Shown here one piece after another: positions 11,157 through 19,274 of a stretch of 33,725 nt of DNA. This DNA comes from Clostridia bacterium (lineage in GTDB: Bacteria > Bacillota > Clostridia > Oscillospirales > SIG627). How positions within the stretch are numbered: the stretch's first letter is position 1; each line of letters starts with the position of its first letter. The position numbers and the translations under genes are program-made. The DNA is taken from positions 1-33,725 of the forward strand of contig JAFWZW010000011.1 in the NCBI GenBank assembly GCA_017517325.1, read 5' to 3'. A model generated the notes under the pieces. That model was not told the DNA's origin, ran no database searches, and saw nothing but the letters and a program-made list of their open reading frames with translations.

Positions 11157-12247
11157 CGGCTGAATACACCTGCCTTTACCTTGTGAATGCGATCTACGAA
11201 CCCAAAGGAATCCGGATCGCAACCGGTGAGGATCACCTGCTTGCCCGCAAGCCCCCCCGTAATATAGGAACGCCTGCCTTCATCCAGCTCAGAAAGCACG
11301 TCATCCAAAAGATAAATGGGGTCCTGCCCCGTTCCCGCACGGCTGATCTCCCCCTCCGAAAGCTTCAGAGAAAGAACGGCACTGCGCTGTTGCCCCTGAG
11401 AGGCAAAACCACGGGCAGGGTAGGAATCAATGGTAATGGCAAGATCGTCACGGTGCACACCCCGCTGGGTAAAGCCGTAACGAATATCACTTTCCAAATG
11501 ACTTTCCAGTAAGGAAAGGTATTGCTTCTCCATCTCTTCTGCAGTCAAATTCGGATCGTAAACGTCACTTTCGTAGGAAAGAGCCAGCGCCTCCCGTTCA
11601 CGGCTGATCCTGTGATAGTGAAGGGGCGCAAGCTGCGCTAAATTTTTAACGTAATCTGCCCTGATACAGGCAATTTTAACACTCACCGCCGCAAGCCTTT
11701 CCTCCCAGCAACGCATCAGATCCCGGGAGACGGTCTGCTTCATACTCTGCTTTAATAAAGCGGAACGCTGTGCCTCCAGCTTATTGCACTCGTTGAGAAG
11801 GGATGCGTAATACGGACGAAGCTGGCAAATAGCCGCATCTAAAAAGCTTCTGCGCTTTCCCGGCCCCTCTTTAATGAGAGACAGGTGCTCCGGGCAGAAC
11901 AGAACCACCCGAAAAAGCCCTAAAAATTCGCTGAGCCGCGTCAGCTTCACACCGTTTTTCAGGATCTCCTTCCCCTCTTTTTCCCGCAGGGTCATAGAAA
12001 GCTGAAAAGGAAGCCCTTCACCGGAAATATCCGCCTTGATCTTCGCCGTCTTTTCTCCGTGTCGGATCAGATCCCGCAGACGGGGGGAACGAAAGCTCTT
12101 GGCACAGGCAAGGAGATAGACGGCCTCAATAAGATTGGTCTTCCCTTGAGCGTTTTCCCCAATGAATACGTTGGTACCGGGGTGAAGCTCTACCTGCGCA
12201 GTGGCAATATTGCGAAAATCCGCAAGCTCGATGTGATCCAGTTTCAT
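11153..12247 (-). CDS. recF: DNA replication and repair protein RecF
   Basis: A 364-residue SMC-like ATPase that helps load RecA at gaps and stalled forks. The Walker A motif is GENAQGKT (30-37), the ABC-type signature region is FASQGQQRSAVLSLKL, and Walker B is IYLLDDVLSELDEGRR. The ATG overlaps the dnaN stop by four bases (ATGA). In B. subtilis a small S4-domain gene (yaaA) separates dnaN and recF; here it is absent and the two genes are directly coupled. Confidence 0.97.
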   Translation of the reverse strand: MKLDHIELADFRNIATAQVELHPGTNVFIGENAQGKTNLIEAVYLLACAKSFRSPRLRDLIRHGEKTAKIKADISGEGLPFQLSMTLREKEGKEILKNGVKLTRLSEFLGLFRVVLFCPEHLSLIKEGPGKRRSFLDAAICQLRPYYASLLNECNKLEAQRSALLKQSMKQTVSRDLMRCWEERLAAVSVKIACIRADYVKNLAQLAPLHYHRISREREALALSYESDVYDPNLTAEEMEKQYLSLLESHLESDIRYGFTQRGVHRDDLAITIDSYPARGFASQGQQRSAVLSLKLSEGEISRAGTGQDPIYLLDDVLSELDEGRRSYITGGLAGKQVILTGCDPDSFGFVDRIHKVKAGVFSR

Positions 12248-13374
12248 CCGTGAAGCTTCTGAGGATTCAGCGGCACCACCATATAGTAGAAGGAGCCGAT
12301 CTCAGGGCTGGTAATGACCATACCCGAAAAGGGCGAGGTCAATTCGAATACCACTTCCTCACAATCGGAGCCGGCGGCACCGCGGAGGGCATCTAAAAGG
12401 AATTTGTTGTTAAAGCCCATCAGCATATCCTCCCCTTCCACCTTACAGGGGATCTCTTCATCGATCTTGCCGTTGGCGGTGGTGCATTTTACCTGAATGG
12501 CACCGGGGATCACCTGCAGACGAATGGGGCTCTTGGCTCGCTCGTCAATGAGCAATGCACAGCGCTCAAAGCAATCAATGGTGCTCTGAAGGCTGACGGT
12601 CACGCGGGTCTTAAATTCCTTGGGCAGGCTCTTTTTGTAATCAATGTATTCTCCGTCCACGTAGCGGGAGAAGAAATAGAAATTTTCAAATACGAAAATA
12701 ATGTGGCGGCGTGCCAATTCAATGCGCACCGTTTCCTCTTCATCACCCAAAAGGCGGATCATTTCCTGCATCGTACGGGCAGGCACCACGAAATCGGAAT
12801 CCATGGTCAGACCCGAGATGCACTTTTCATCCCGAATGGCAATGCGGTAACCGTCACAGCTGCAAAGGCGCAGGGTATCCTCCCTTGCTTCAAAGAGCAC
12901 GCCCGTGAGCACAGGTCTCTGATCGGAAACAGCGCAGGCAAAGATCACCTGCTGAAGCATTTTCTTCAAAACGCCTTGAGATACGGTAAATTTCTTGTCA
13001 CCCGCCAGCATAGGCATTGCGGGGAAGGCCTCGCCGGGAATACCCAAAATTTCAAATTTGATATTGCCGGAGGAAATGGTGGTCACGTAATTGGAATCAC
13101 TGGCAATGGTAACCAGCCCGTCAGGCAAGCTTCTGACCATACTGCTCATTTTCAGAGCATCCAGTAAAACAGTGCCTTCCTCCAAAATTTCGGCTTCAAA
13201 GGAGGTCTTGACGCCCTTTACGGTATCGAAGGTGGTAATGGTCACCTTTCCCTCTTCCTTTACCGCTTTGAAATGAAGGCAAGCCAGCGCGGCATTGGCA
13301 CTTCTTGTGGCAATGGCACACATACAGGGTGCAATGGTTTCCAAAAAGGTTTTCTTTTCTACGCGGATAAACAT
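12244..13374 (-). CDS. dnaN: DNA polymerase III subunit beta (sliding clamp)
   Basis: A 376-residue ring-forming clamp that keeps the replicative polymerase on DNA. Three repeated clamp domains are visible, with family segments such as GIPGEAFPAMP and SDQRPVLTGVLFE. The C-terminal segment YYMVVPLNPQKLHG sits where most clamps have a Y-x-(L/I)-x-P-(M/L)-R-(L/I) ending, so the end is slightly extended. GGAGG lies 9 bases before the ATG. The 271-bp spacer upstream, toward dnaA, holds DnaA-box-like sites. Confidence 0.96.
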   Translation of the reverse strand: MFIRVEKKTFLETIAPCMCAIATRSANAALACLHFKAVKEEGKVTITTFDTVKGVKTSFEAEILEEGTVLLDALKMSSMVRSLPDGLVTIASDSNYVTTISSGNIKFEILGIPGEAFPAMPMLAGDKKFTVSQGVLKKMLQQVIFACAVSDQRPVLTGVLFEAREDTLRLCSCDGYRIAIRDEKCISGLTMDSDFVVPARTMQEMIRLLGDEEETVRIELARRHIIFVFENFYFFSRYVDGEYIDYKKSLPKEFKTRVTVSLQSTIDCFERCALLIDERAKSPIRLQVIPGAIQVKCTTANGKIDEEIPCKVEGEDMLMGFNNKFLLDALRGAAGSDCEEVVFELTSPFSGMVITSPEIGSFYYMVVPLNPQKLHG

Positions 13375-13645
13375 AAATCTCGTCCTCCCGGAGCTAAAAT
13401 GAATTTCTTTTATTTACTTAATTTCTTTCGTTGTAGTAGTAGGGGCGGTGAAATTTGTGGATAAGGTAAATTTCCCTTGAAATATAAGGCTTTTTCGCCT
13501 TTGTTTTAATGGGCGTAATTCTGTGAAATAAAAAGGCTCAAAAATGGAAAATCACAAGGGCCATTTTTCGGTATCGTTTTCAGCCTTTTATCCACTTTTT
13601 TTCAACATCCAATTCACCGCAAATTCACAGGGACACTGTGAATAA
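13375..13645. promoter_or_regulatory. dnaA-dnaN spacer with DnaA boxes; candidate oriC half
   Basis: An exact TGTGGATAA lies at 13456-13464. TTATCCACT at 13588-13596 matches 8 of 9, and TGTGAATAA at 13637-13645 fits the relaxed box TTWTNCACA on the other strand and abuts the dnaA stop. The spacer is A/T-rich with no composite repeat. In many Bacillota the origin is split on both sides of dnaA, and this would be the downstream half. I could not single out a dnaN promoter. Confidence 0.65.
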
Positions 13646-15100
13646 CTATTCCTGGATCTGATGGATCAGACCGGATACCTGCTCTTCAAATTCAGGGTTT
13701 GCCTCGATCTTCTTTTCTACGTTTTTAATGGCGGAAAGAATGGTGGAGTGGTCCTGAGAGAAGTAGCGGGCGATCTCGACGGAAGAAAGATCGGTGATCT
13801 GACGGAGAATGTAGGTTGCTACGTGGCGGGCGATCACGATATTGGCGTTCTTTCTCTTGCCCGTAATATCACCCACGCCCACGTTGTAGCGGTCACAAAC
13901 GGTCTGGAAGGTCTTTTCCACCATATGATCGACGCTCTTAACGGGGATCATATCGTGAATACAAAGGTTGACCAGATCCATATCCACCACTCTGCTGTAA
14001 ATGGTGGCGTAGCCGTGAATACGCTTAATGAGCCCTTCCAGCTGGCGAACGCTGGTCTTAATGTTTTCCGCAATGTACTGAATGATGTGAGAGGGGATCT
14101 CAAGATTCATAGAAGCTGCCTTTGAATTGGCAATGGCAATGCGAAGCTCCAATTCGGGGGGCTGGATATCCACCGTCAGGCCCGATTCAAAGCGGGTCAT
14201 CATTCTGTTATTGAGGTTTTTCAGCTCCTTGGGGGGGCAGTCACAGGTAATAATGATCTGCTTTTTCTGCTGATAAAGGGTATCAAAGGTGTGGAAAAAT
14301 TCCTGCTGGGTACTTTCTTTTCCCGCAATGAACTGAATATCATCAACCAAAAGCACGTCAACCTCACGGTAGCGCTCGCGGAAATAGTGCATGGGCTTTT
14401 TCTGCATCAGGTTATCAATGAGGTCGTTGGTAAAATCCTCACCCCGCACGTAGCGGATCCGCTTGGAGGGGTTGTGGCGGATGATCTCATTGGAAATGGC
14501 GTAAAGCAGGTGGGTCTTGCCCATACCGGAGGGAGCGTAAATAAACAAAGGGTTCCAAAGCTCCACGGGATTTTTAGCAATGGCCATACAAGCGTCGTGC
14601 GCCATACGGTTGGTCTCACCTACGATGAAGTTATCAAAGGTGTATTCCTCTCCGCGCACGGCGGGAATTTCCGATTTGATAAGAGTGCCCACCGGATCCT
14701 TGATCATTTTCTTTTCTTCAACGGAAAGGGGCGGCTCCTTTTTGAAATCCTCGCTGGGGCGCAGATTGCAGAAAACGTCCTCCGGCAGCTCCAGCGTGTT
14801 TTTGTGGTTTGCAATGATGGAGGCCATATTTTCGCTGTGTCTGTCTCTTGACAAAATGACGATCTCCACTCTGGCACCCAGGGTCTCGTAAATAGCGTCC
14901 TTCAAAAGGCGCTCGTGCTGCTTAAACACAAATTCACCCATAAAGTGCTTTTCTGCGGAAATGTATGCGTAACCGCCGTTTGCATCCAGCTCCTCCAGCT
15001 GAAGCCCGCGAAACCAGATGCTGAAGGTTGCGGGTGGAAAATCAGCCGTTGCGTGGATGTGCTCCAGCACGTATTTCCAAACGTTCTGATTGTTGTTCAT
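13646..15100 (-). CDS. dnaA: Chromosomal replication initiator protein DnaA
   Basis: A 484-residue AAA+ initiator that binds DnaA boxes and melts the origin. The N-terminal domain (FSIWFRGLQLEEL) is followed by Walker A APSGMGKTH near residue 193, Walker B VLLVDDIQF near 250, and the C-terminal DNA-binding signature with VEIARYFSQDHSTIL, where many DnaA proteins read GRDHTTV. The frame opens earlier at a TTG (15136) without a ribosome site. The ATG at 15100 has GGAG about 11 bases upstream and yields the normal N-terminus, so it is used. A strong promoter lies 79-107 bases upstream. Confidence 0.97.
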   Translation of the reverse strand: MNNNQNVWKYVLEHIHATADFPPATFSIWFRGLQLEELDANGGYAYISAEKHFMGEFVFKQHERLLKDAIYETLGARVEIVILSRDRHSENMASIIANHKNTLELPEDVFCNLRPSEDFKKEPPLSVEEKKMIKDPVGTLIKSEIPAVRGEEYTFDNFIVGETNRMAHDACMAIAKNPVELWNPLFIYAPSGMGKTHLLYAISNEIIRHNPSKRIRYVRGEDFTNDLIDNLMQKKPMHYFRERYREVDVLLVDDIQFIAGKESTQQEFFHTFDTLYQQKKQIIITCDCPPKELKNLNNRMMTRFESGLTVDIQPPELELRIAIANSKAASMNLEIPSHIIQYIAENIKTSVRQLEGLIKRIHGYATIYSRVVDMDLVNLCIHDMIPVKSVDHMVEKTFQTVCDRYNVGVGDITGKRKNANIVIARHVATYILRQITDLSSVEIARYFSQDHSTILSAIKNVEKKIEANPEFEEQVSGLIHQIQE

Positions 15101-15136
15101 AGGTATCGTTTCTCCGTTAGATAAAGTAATTTTCAA

Positions 15137-15423
15137 ATATAGTGACCGTAAAAGGGTATAATTATAGTAATATATATTATTATACTATATATTACCGTAA
15201 ATTTCAAGTCTTTTTGTGTGGAAAAAAGTCATCTTTTCCACAGGCTTTACCCTTTCTCCTTTCCTCGTTATTTTTAATAAAACCGTGTGGGATGGGGTTT
15301 CGATATTTCGAAATTGTCTGTAGTATAACATTGCCACATACTGCCACACAATGACCAGTTTTTAAACAAAGAAAAACGCAACGTTTTCGCACTATGTATC
15401 TATAAATTCATCCATTACAAAGT
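15137..15423. promoter_or_regulatory. Upstream dnaA region: A/T-rich tract and DnaA-box-like sites
   Basis: A run of nearly pure A/T lies at about 15151-15200. Two facing relaxed boxes follow, TGTGGAAAA (15217-15225) and TTTTCCACA (15234-15242), and two TGCCACA copies at 15332 and 15342. The layout would suit the second half of a bipartite origin, with an unwinding region overlapping the dnaA promoter. No gene is supported here. Confidence 0.5.
15179..15207 (-). promoter_or_regulatory. dnaA promoter
   Basis: On the minus strand, TTGAAA (15202-15207) and TATAAT (15179-15184) are separated by 17 bases, a near-consensus vegetative promoter. The expected leader is about 70 bases long. Confidence 0.82.
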
Positions 15424-15531
15424 TTTCTTCGGTTCCTTCTTTTCAAAGAAGTATCAGCGTTTGGTTTTAAGCAAAGCTAAAAAAACGATTGCAAATGAAT
15501 GTATTTTTTATTCCATTACAAAGTTTTCTTG
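15424..15531. repeat. Left arm of 108-bp perfect inverted repeat around murI
   Basis: Every base of 15424-15531 is the reverse complement of 16552-16659, read in the opposite order. Matching stops at both ends (T against G outside; C against G inside). The arms enclose 1,020 bases that hold murI. Confidence 0.95.
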
Positions 15532-15658
15532 CGGAAAGCGAGAAAATGACACGGGTGTCATTTTCGATGTCTTTTCGACCGCCGGAACCCGACTGTGCCG
15601 AGCCGAATGGCGATGGCAGAGTCCCGGTTCCAAGGTGTCAACTTCTTTTTCAAAAGAA
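15531..15658. repeat. 128-bp structured repeat, copy 2
   Basis: Same orientation as 230-357, with two differences in 128 bases. The 10-bp stem with GG loop falls at 15543-15564. The block sits between the murI inverted-repeat arm and module A of a composite repeat, as if inserted there. Confidence 0.85.
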
Positions 15659-15691
15659 GTAACAAAAAAATAACGAAATTTCGTTGCGAAT

Positions 15692-15729
15692 ATAAAAAAA
15701 AGACCAATCAAAAAATGATCGGTCTTTTT
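15692..15729 (-). terminator. Intrinsic terminator of murI
   Basis: On the minus strand, AAAAAGACCGATCA pairs with TGATTGGTCTTTTT (one G-T wobble) and is followed by a T run. It begins directly after the murI stop codon. Confidence 0.88.
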
Positions 15730-15731
15730 GA

Positions 15732-16499
15732 TTAAGAAAGAAGCTTTTTTGCCAGAGATAGGGTTTTTTCGTCGCCCTTGGAGAAAATAAATTCTACGGT
15801 TCCTTTTTCATTGGATTCCTTTTTCAGGCCCGCATTTTTCAATACGGTCTCCGTGTGTCTTGCTACGCCTTCACCGCCGTCGAACAGGGGCACGTTTTCG
15901 CCAAAATATTCTCGGATGGCGGGGGCAACGTGAGGAAAATGGGTGCAGCCCAAAACTACCCCGTCGGGGGTTTCAAGCCCCCAAAAAAGCTCCTTTAATT
16001 TTGCTTTCAAGGCTTCGTCGGAAAGGTGCCCCGTTTCGATGAGCTCAACCAGACCCGGGCAGGGCAACAGTTGAATTTCGGCACGCTTTTGAAAGCGCCG
16101 TGCCAGCGAACGGATCCGCTCCGTTTTCATTGCAAGGGGGGTAGCCATCAACAAAATTTTGCCACCGGGGAAGGCTTCTGCTGCCGGCTTTACCGCAGGC
16201 TCAATAGCTAAAATAGGAAAGCCCGAGTGGCGGCTTCGAAGTGCGTCTGCTGCTACGCCCGTGGCGGTATTGCAGGCAATGACCATAGCTTTACAGCCTC
16301 GTTCACGAAACAGCTCGTAGGCCTGTTCTGTCAGTCTTAATACTTCTTTTGCTTGTTTATTGCCGTAGGGTGCATTCTTTCGGTCGCCGAAGAAAATGTA
16401 GTCCTCCTCCGGCATTTGCTCCACCAGCCGTTTTAAAACGCTGATACCGCCCAACCCCGAATCAAACACACCGATGGGCGCTTTTGGATCTAAATTCAT
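15732..16499 (-). CDS. murI: Glutamate racemase
   Basis: A 255-residue cytoplasmic enzyme that converts L- to D-glutamate for peptidoglycan. Both catalytic cysteines are present: Cys76 in ACNTAT and Cys185 in GCTHFPH. The N-terminal PIGVFDSGLGG is the family signature. No convincing ribosome site precedes the ATG, and a composite-repeat palindrome (16527-16550) begins only 27 bases upstream, so the leader may derive from the repeat. The gene lies inside a perfect 108-bp inverted repeat and faces dnaA. Its own terminator makes it a stand-alone unit. Confidence 0.96.
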   Translation of the reverse strand: MNLDPKAPIGVFDSGLGGISVLKRLVEQMPEEDYIFFGDRKNAPYGNKQAKEVLRLTEQAYELFRERGCKAMVIACNTATGVAADALRSRHSGFPILAIEPAVKPAAEAFPGGKILLMATPLAMKTERIRSLARRFQKRAEIQLLPCPGLVELIETGHLSDEALKAKLKELFWGLETPDGVVLGCTHFPHVAPAIREYFGENVPLFDGGEGVARHTETVLKNAGLKKESNEKGTVEFIFSKGDEKTLSLAKKLLS

Positions 16500-16525
16500 A
16501 TGGTCACCGTTTTCGTTGCGTTATT

Positions 16526-16785
16526 GTTACTTCTTTTGAAAAAGAAGTAACCAAGAAAACTTTGTAATGGAATAAAAAATACATTCATTTGCAATCGTTT
16601 TTTTAGCTTTGCTTAAAACCAAACGCTGATACTTCTTTGAAAAGAAGGAACCGAAGAAACTTCGCACTGAAAAAAATAGAAATAGATTCATAGATCATAG
16701 TGATAAGGTTTGCACTATGAATATATAAAATCACCGTTACGAAGGGTTTTGAGGGTTTGGGAACTTTTTGCAAAAAGTCCCCAAG
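16526..16785. repeat. Composite palindromic repeat, copy R5
   Basis: It fills the spacer between the membrane-protein gene at 16793 and murI. Module A is at 16527-16550, the right inverted-repeat arm at 16552-16659, the central ATTCATAG / CTATGAAT hairpin at 16686-16722, and a module B variant TTGGGAAC / GTCCCCAA with one mismatch at 16757-16784, 8 bases after the stop codon. Confidence 0.85.
16552..16659. repeat. Right arm of 108-bp perfect inverted repeat around murI
   Basis: Exact reverse complement of 15424-15531. It lies within composite repeat R5. Confidence 0.95.
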
Positions 16786-16792
16786 AAAAAAA

Positions 16793-17287
16793 TCACAGGG
16801 CTAAAAAGTTGCAGAACACCAGTAAAACGGGGATGAGAGCGTAGACCAGCGCATCCACCAAGGACGAGGCAAAGGCGCGGTCGTGGCGGGGATCGGTATC
16901 GGGTCGGTAAAGAAAGAAGGCCTGACCGAACTGAGCGATATTGCCCCTTAAGGTAAGTAGATACGCTTCCGCCGCACAGCCTAAAATTATAAGGGAATTG
17001 AGTATTTTAAAGAAGAGCGCGGCAAAGGAAAACCAGCCCAAAATGAGATGGAGCACCAGCAGAATGAAAAGCCCCGCGTAATTAAAGAGATTCAAGGCAA
17101 AAAGCTTGGGGGAGACGAACTTTTTTACAGAAAGAAGCAAGTAACGGTTGGCACCGCCCCGTACCTTTTTATGAAAAGCGCTCTTTCCCATTTTGGCGCA
17201 AACGGTTGCAATGAGGTGTTTGCGGGTCAAAACCAAAAGTATAAAGGAATAGATGAGAAATACGATCTGTGCAAGATTTCTTGCCAT
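16793..17287 (-). CDS. Small membrane protein, four predicted spans
   Basis: A 164-residue hydrophobic protein I do not recognise. Likely spans are near residues 5-22, 65-88, 90-112 and 143-163, with a basic stretch (HKKVRGGANRYLL) after the first. It starts at an ATG with GGAGG 5 bases upstream and follows the next membrane-protein gene by 11 bases. Both probably belong to the transcript that begins with the ProXp-type deacylase. No motif indicates transport or enzyme activity. Confidence 0.78.
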   Translation of the reverse strand: MARNLAQIVFLIYSFILLVLTRKHLIATVCAKMGKSAFHKKVRGGANRYLLLSVKKFVSPKLFALNLFNYAGLFILLVLHLILGWFSFAALFFKILNSLIILGCAAEAYLLTLRGNIAQFGQAFFLYRPDTDPRHDRAFASSLVDALVYALIPVLLVFCNFLAL

Positions 17288-17298
17288 AGCACCCTCCG

Positions 17299-17772
17299 TT
17301 AATCCAGAATGCTCTTAAATTCTTTCTTTTCTTTGGGCAGGAAAATGGCTCTGCCCAATGCAGTAATCCACAAGGTAATGGGGTAAAACACAAAATAAGG
17401 CAGGGTATGCAGAAGGATCTGGCGGAAGGCCACCGTTTCCCCTTCCATCAGATAAAGGTAATTGAAGAGTAGATCCATAAAGATAAAATAAGCTACGAAG
17501 CCCAAAAGAAAATGGATCACCCGCAGAACGGCGCGGTTGGATTTTTTCTCCATCAGTCGGTTGAGAAAACCCAGGCACAGAGAAAAGGGAAAGATGCACA
17601 GGTAGAGCTTGCCGAAAACGTAGCTGAAGAACTGGAAAAAGCTCTGGAGGCCGCCGTGCATATTCTTTCCTATGAGTGCAAAGGTGCCGATATACACGAA
17701 GCTGATGAGAAAAAAGGCAAGGGTGGTGGTAAAGACCACCTTTTTTACAAATTGAATGGCAGATTCTTTCAT
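17299..17772 (-). CDS. Small membrane protein, four predicted spans
   Basis: A 157-residue protein with hydrophobic spans near residues 9-33, 45-70, 82-106 and 120-146, a short positively charged N-terminus and a charged C-terminal tail (PKEKKEFKSILD). AAGGAG lies 5 bases before the ATG. It is 9 bases downstream of the deacylase gene. I do not recognise the family; the size and topology resemble its neighbour at 16793, so the two may work together. Confidence 0.78.
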   Translation of the reverse strand: MKESAIQFVKKVVFTTTLAFFLISFVYIGTFALIGKNMHGGLQSFFQFFSYVFGKLYLCIFPFSLCLGFLNRLMEKKSNRAVLRVIHFLLGFVAYFIFMDLLFNYLYLMEGETVAFRQILLHTLPYFVFYPITLWITALGRAIFLPKEKKEFKSILD

Positions 17773-17781
17773 ATTATCTCC

Positions 17782-18303
17782 TTATTCTTCCACCGGGGGA
17801 ACGGTTACGAAATTGGGGGTGATGCCCATTGCGGGAAAGAGCTTTTCAAAAAGATCGTCCCGCTCGATGACCACCGTGCAGGTCTCATCCGATGGGTGAA
17901 AGCAGATGCGCTCTGCCTCCTTTAATTCCTCGTCCATGGAAAAGGCAATGACGTGCTCCGTATCAAAGATCAGCTCCAGAGGGCTCACGGAGCCGGAACG
18001 GGTGTGGAGCACTCCTTCCAAAATGCCGTCTTCCGCAAAGGAGAGCCTGCCCGTTGCCATTTGTCTGGAAACGGGGCCCGTTTTGAAGCGCTTGCCGAAG
18101 GGCATGGTCAACAGATAAAACTTGGTTTTTTGCCGATTGGCCAATACCAGATTCTTGCAATGGGTCGCGTTTTCAATGCCCGCTGCCGCATCGTTTAACA
18201 GCTTTTCCGGTAAGGTATCGGTCTTTTCGTGGGTGAACGCCCGATAAGGGATCCCCTTTTCATTGAGCCAGGCGAAGATCGCCTCTTTTTCTTTATTTTC
18301 CAT
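17782..18303 (-). CDS. YbaK/ProXp-type aminoacyl-tRNA deacylase
   Basis: A 173-residue protein of the YbaK/prolyl-tRNA-synthetase-associated domain family, which hydrolyses wrongly charged tRNAs such as Ala-tRNA(Pro). Family segments are HCKNLVLANRQKTKFYLLTM, GRLSFAEDGIL and the GSVSPLELIFD loop, then ERICFHPSDETCTVVIE. The PrdX/ProXp-ala group is the closest match I can see. Two ATGs are adjacent (18306 and 18303); the second leaves 4 bases after AGGGG and is used. The first is almost at the predicted transcription start. It heads a three-gene run with two membrane proteins. Confidence 0.83.
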   Translation of the reverse strand: MENKEKEAIFAWLNEKGIPYRAFTHEKTDTLPEKLLNDAAAGIENATHCKNLVLANRQKTKFYLLTMPFGKRFKTGPVSRQMATGRLSFAEDGILEGVLHTRSGSVSPLELIFDTEHVIAFSMDEELKEAERICFHPSDETCTVVIERDDLFEKLFPAMGITPNFVTVPPVEE

Positions 18304-18312
18304 CATACCCCT

Positions 18313-18341
18313 ATTTTAACAAAGATCCCCCGTTTGTGCAA
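18313..18341 (-). promoter_or_regulatory. Promoter of the deacylase operon, possibly giving a nearly leaderless mRNA
   Basis: On the minus strand, TTGCAC (18336-18341) and TAAAAT (18313-18318) are 17 bases apart. Transcription would start near 18306, at or next to the start codon. Confidence 0.6.
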
Positions 18342-18374
18342 GTGCTTTGCTATATTTTCCCCTTTTAGGCAGAT

Positions 18375-18606
18375 GTCCTCGCCGCCCTATGCCCTCGGCC
18401 GGGCAGGCCTTACTTCTTTTGAAAAAGAAGTAAGCAAGAAAACTTCGCACAAAAAAATATATTCATAGATCACAGTTTTGTTTATAGCAAAGCTTAAAAA
18501 CGATAGCGAATGAATCTATTTTTATTCTTTCAGTGCGAAGTTTCTTTACTCCTTTCTTTTCAAAGAAAGGAGGCCTACGCGGCGAGCGTGCCTGCCCGGC
18601 GAGGAC
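18375..18606. repeat. Composite palindromic repeat, copy R6, with terminal inverted repeats
   Basis: It lies between rplT and the deacylase gene. The unit starts with GTCCTCGCCG (18375-18384) and ends with its complement CGGCGAGGAC (18597-18606). Inside are module A (18409-18434) and CTCCTTTCTTT / AAAGAAAGGAG (18549-18572), plus A/T-rich centre sequence that is a diverged relative of the murI inverted-repeat arms. Apart from the deacylase promoter and the rplT terminator, I see nothing else in 18304-18656. Confidence 0.87.
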
Positions 18607-18612
18607 GTAAGG

Positions 18613-18648
18613 ACAAAAAAAGAAACAACCGTTAGGTTGCTTCTTTTA
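18613..18648 (-). terminator. Intrinsic terminator of infC-rpmI-rplT
   Basis: On the minus strand, AGAAGCAACC pairs with GGTTGTTTCT around a 4-base loop and is followed by a T run. It begins a few bases after the rplT stop. Confidence 0.88.
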
Positions 18649-18656
18649 CTTTCAAC

Positions 18657-19010
18657 TTATCTTGCGGCCTTTGCCTTTTCAACCAGGGCAGCGAAAGCTT
18701 CCTTGTCGTTCACGGCCAGCTCAGCCAGCATTTTGCGGTTCAGCTCGATACCGGCCTTCTTCAGACCGTTCATAAAGGTAGAGTAGTTCATACCGCAAAC
18801 CTTTGCCTGAGCGGAGATTCTGGTGATCCAGAGCTTGCGGAAATCTCTCTTCTTCTGCTTTCTGCCGACGAATGCATAGTTGCCGCTCTTCATTACGGCT
18901 TGCTTCGCCATCTTAAAATGCTTGCTCTTGGCACCCCAATAGCCTTTTGCGGCCTTCAAAACTTTCTTTCTTCTTGCGCGGGTTACTTTTGCAAATTTGA
19001 TTCTTGCCAT
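18657..19010 (-). CDS. rplT: Large ribosomal subunit protein bL20
   Basis: A 117-residue 23S rRNA-binding assembly protein with the usual basic N-terminus ([18 protein letters not shown]) and [20 protein letters not shown]. In Bacillota L20 represses its own operon through the leader RNA, and such a leader is present upstream of infC. The nearest good ribosome site (AAAGGA) is about 30 bases before the ATG, with a small GCGTT-TTG-AACGC hairpin between; I see no closer site. Confidence 0.98.
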   Translation of the reverse strand: MARIKFAKVTRARRKKVLKAAKGYWGAKSKHFKMAKQAVMKSGNYAFVGRKQKKRDFRKLWITRISAQAKVCGMNYSTFMNGLKKAGIELNRKMLAELAVNDKEAFAALVEKAKAAR

Positions 19011-19059
19011 TTTAACACACTGCGTTCAAAACGCTTATCCTTTCTTTGAAATTTTCCTC

Positions 19060-19257
19060 TTATGCGTAGGGAATGAGTCTCTTGATGTTCTTTGCGTTGG
19101 CTTCTGCCAGGTAAGCTGCCTTACGCAGTGCTCTCTTACGCTTGGTGGTCTTCAGGTGTACCTGATGTCTTCTGCCCTGCTGGGTCATCTTCACCTTACC
19201 GTTCTTGGTAACGGAAAATCTTTTGGCGGATGCCTTGTGAGTACGGATTTTTGCCAT
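19060..19257 (-). CDS. rpmI: Large ribosomal subunit protein bL35
   Basis: A 65-residue very basic protein with MAKIRTHKASAKRFSVTKNGKV and KRALRKAAYL, matching bL35 over its full length. AAGGAAG precedes the ATG at normal spacing. It sits 17 bases after infC and 49 before rplT, the conserved order of this operon. Confidence 0.98.
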   Translation of the reverse strand: MAKIRTHKASAKRFSVTKNGKVKMTQQGRRHQVHLKTTKRKRALRKAAYLAEANAKNIKRLIPYA

Positions 19258-19274
19258 TTTTCTTTCTTCCTTTA

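Larger units (their letters stand above)
15385..15662. repeat. Composite palindromic repeat, copy R4 (long form)
   Basis: It lies between the dnaA promoter region and the murI terminator. It includes the left arm of the murI inverted repeat (15424-15531), the 128-bp structured block (15531-15658) and an ACTTCTTTTT / AAAAGAAGT module at its end. I see no gene in 15101-15731. Confidence 0.82.

Noticed and set aside
15101-15136. TTG start giving a DnaA longer by 12 residues
   Set aside because: No ribosome site precedes the TTG, and the ATG at 15100 gives the normal N-terminus.
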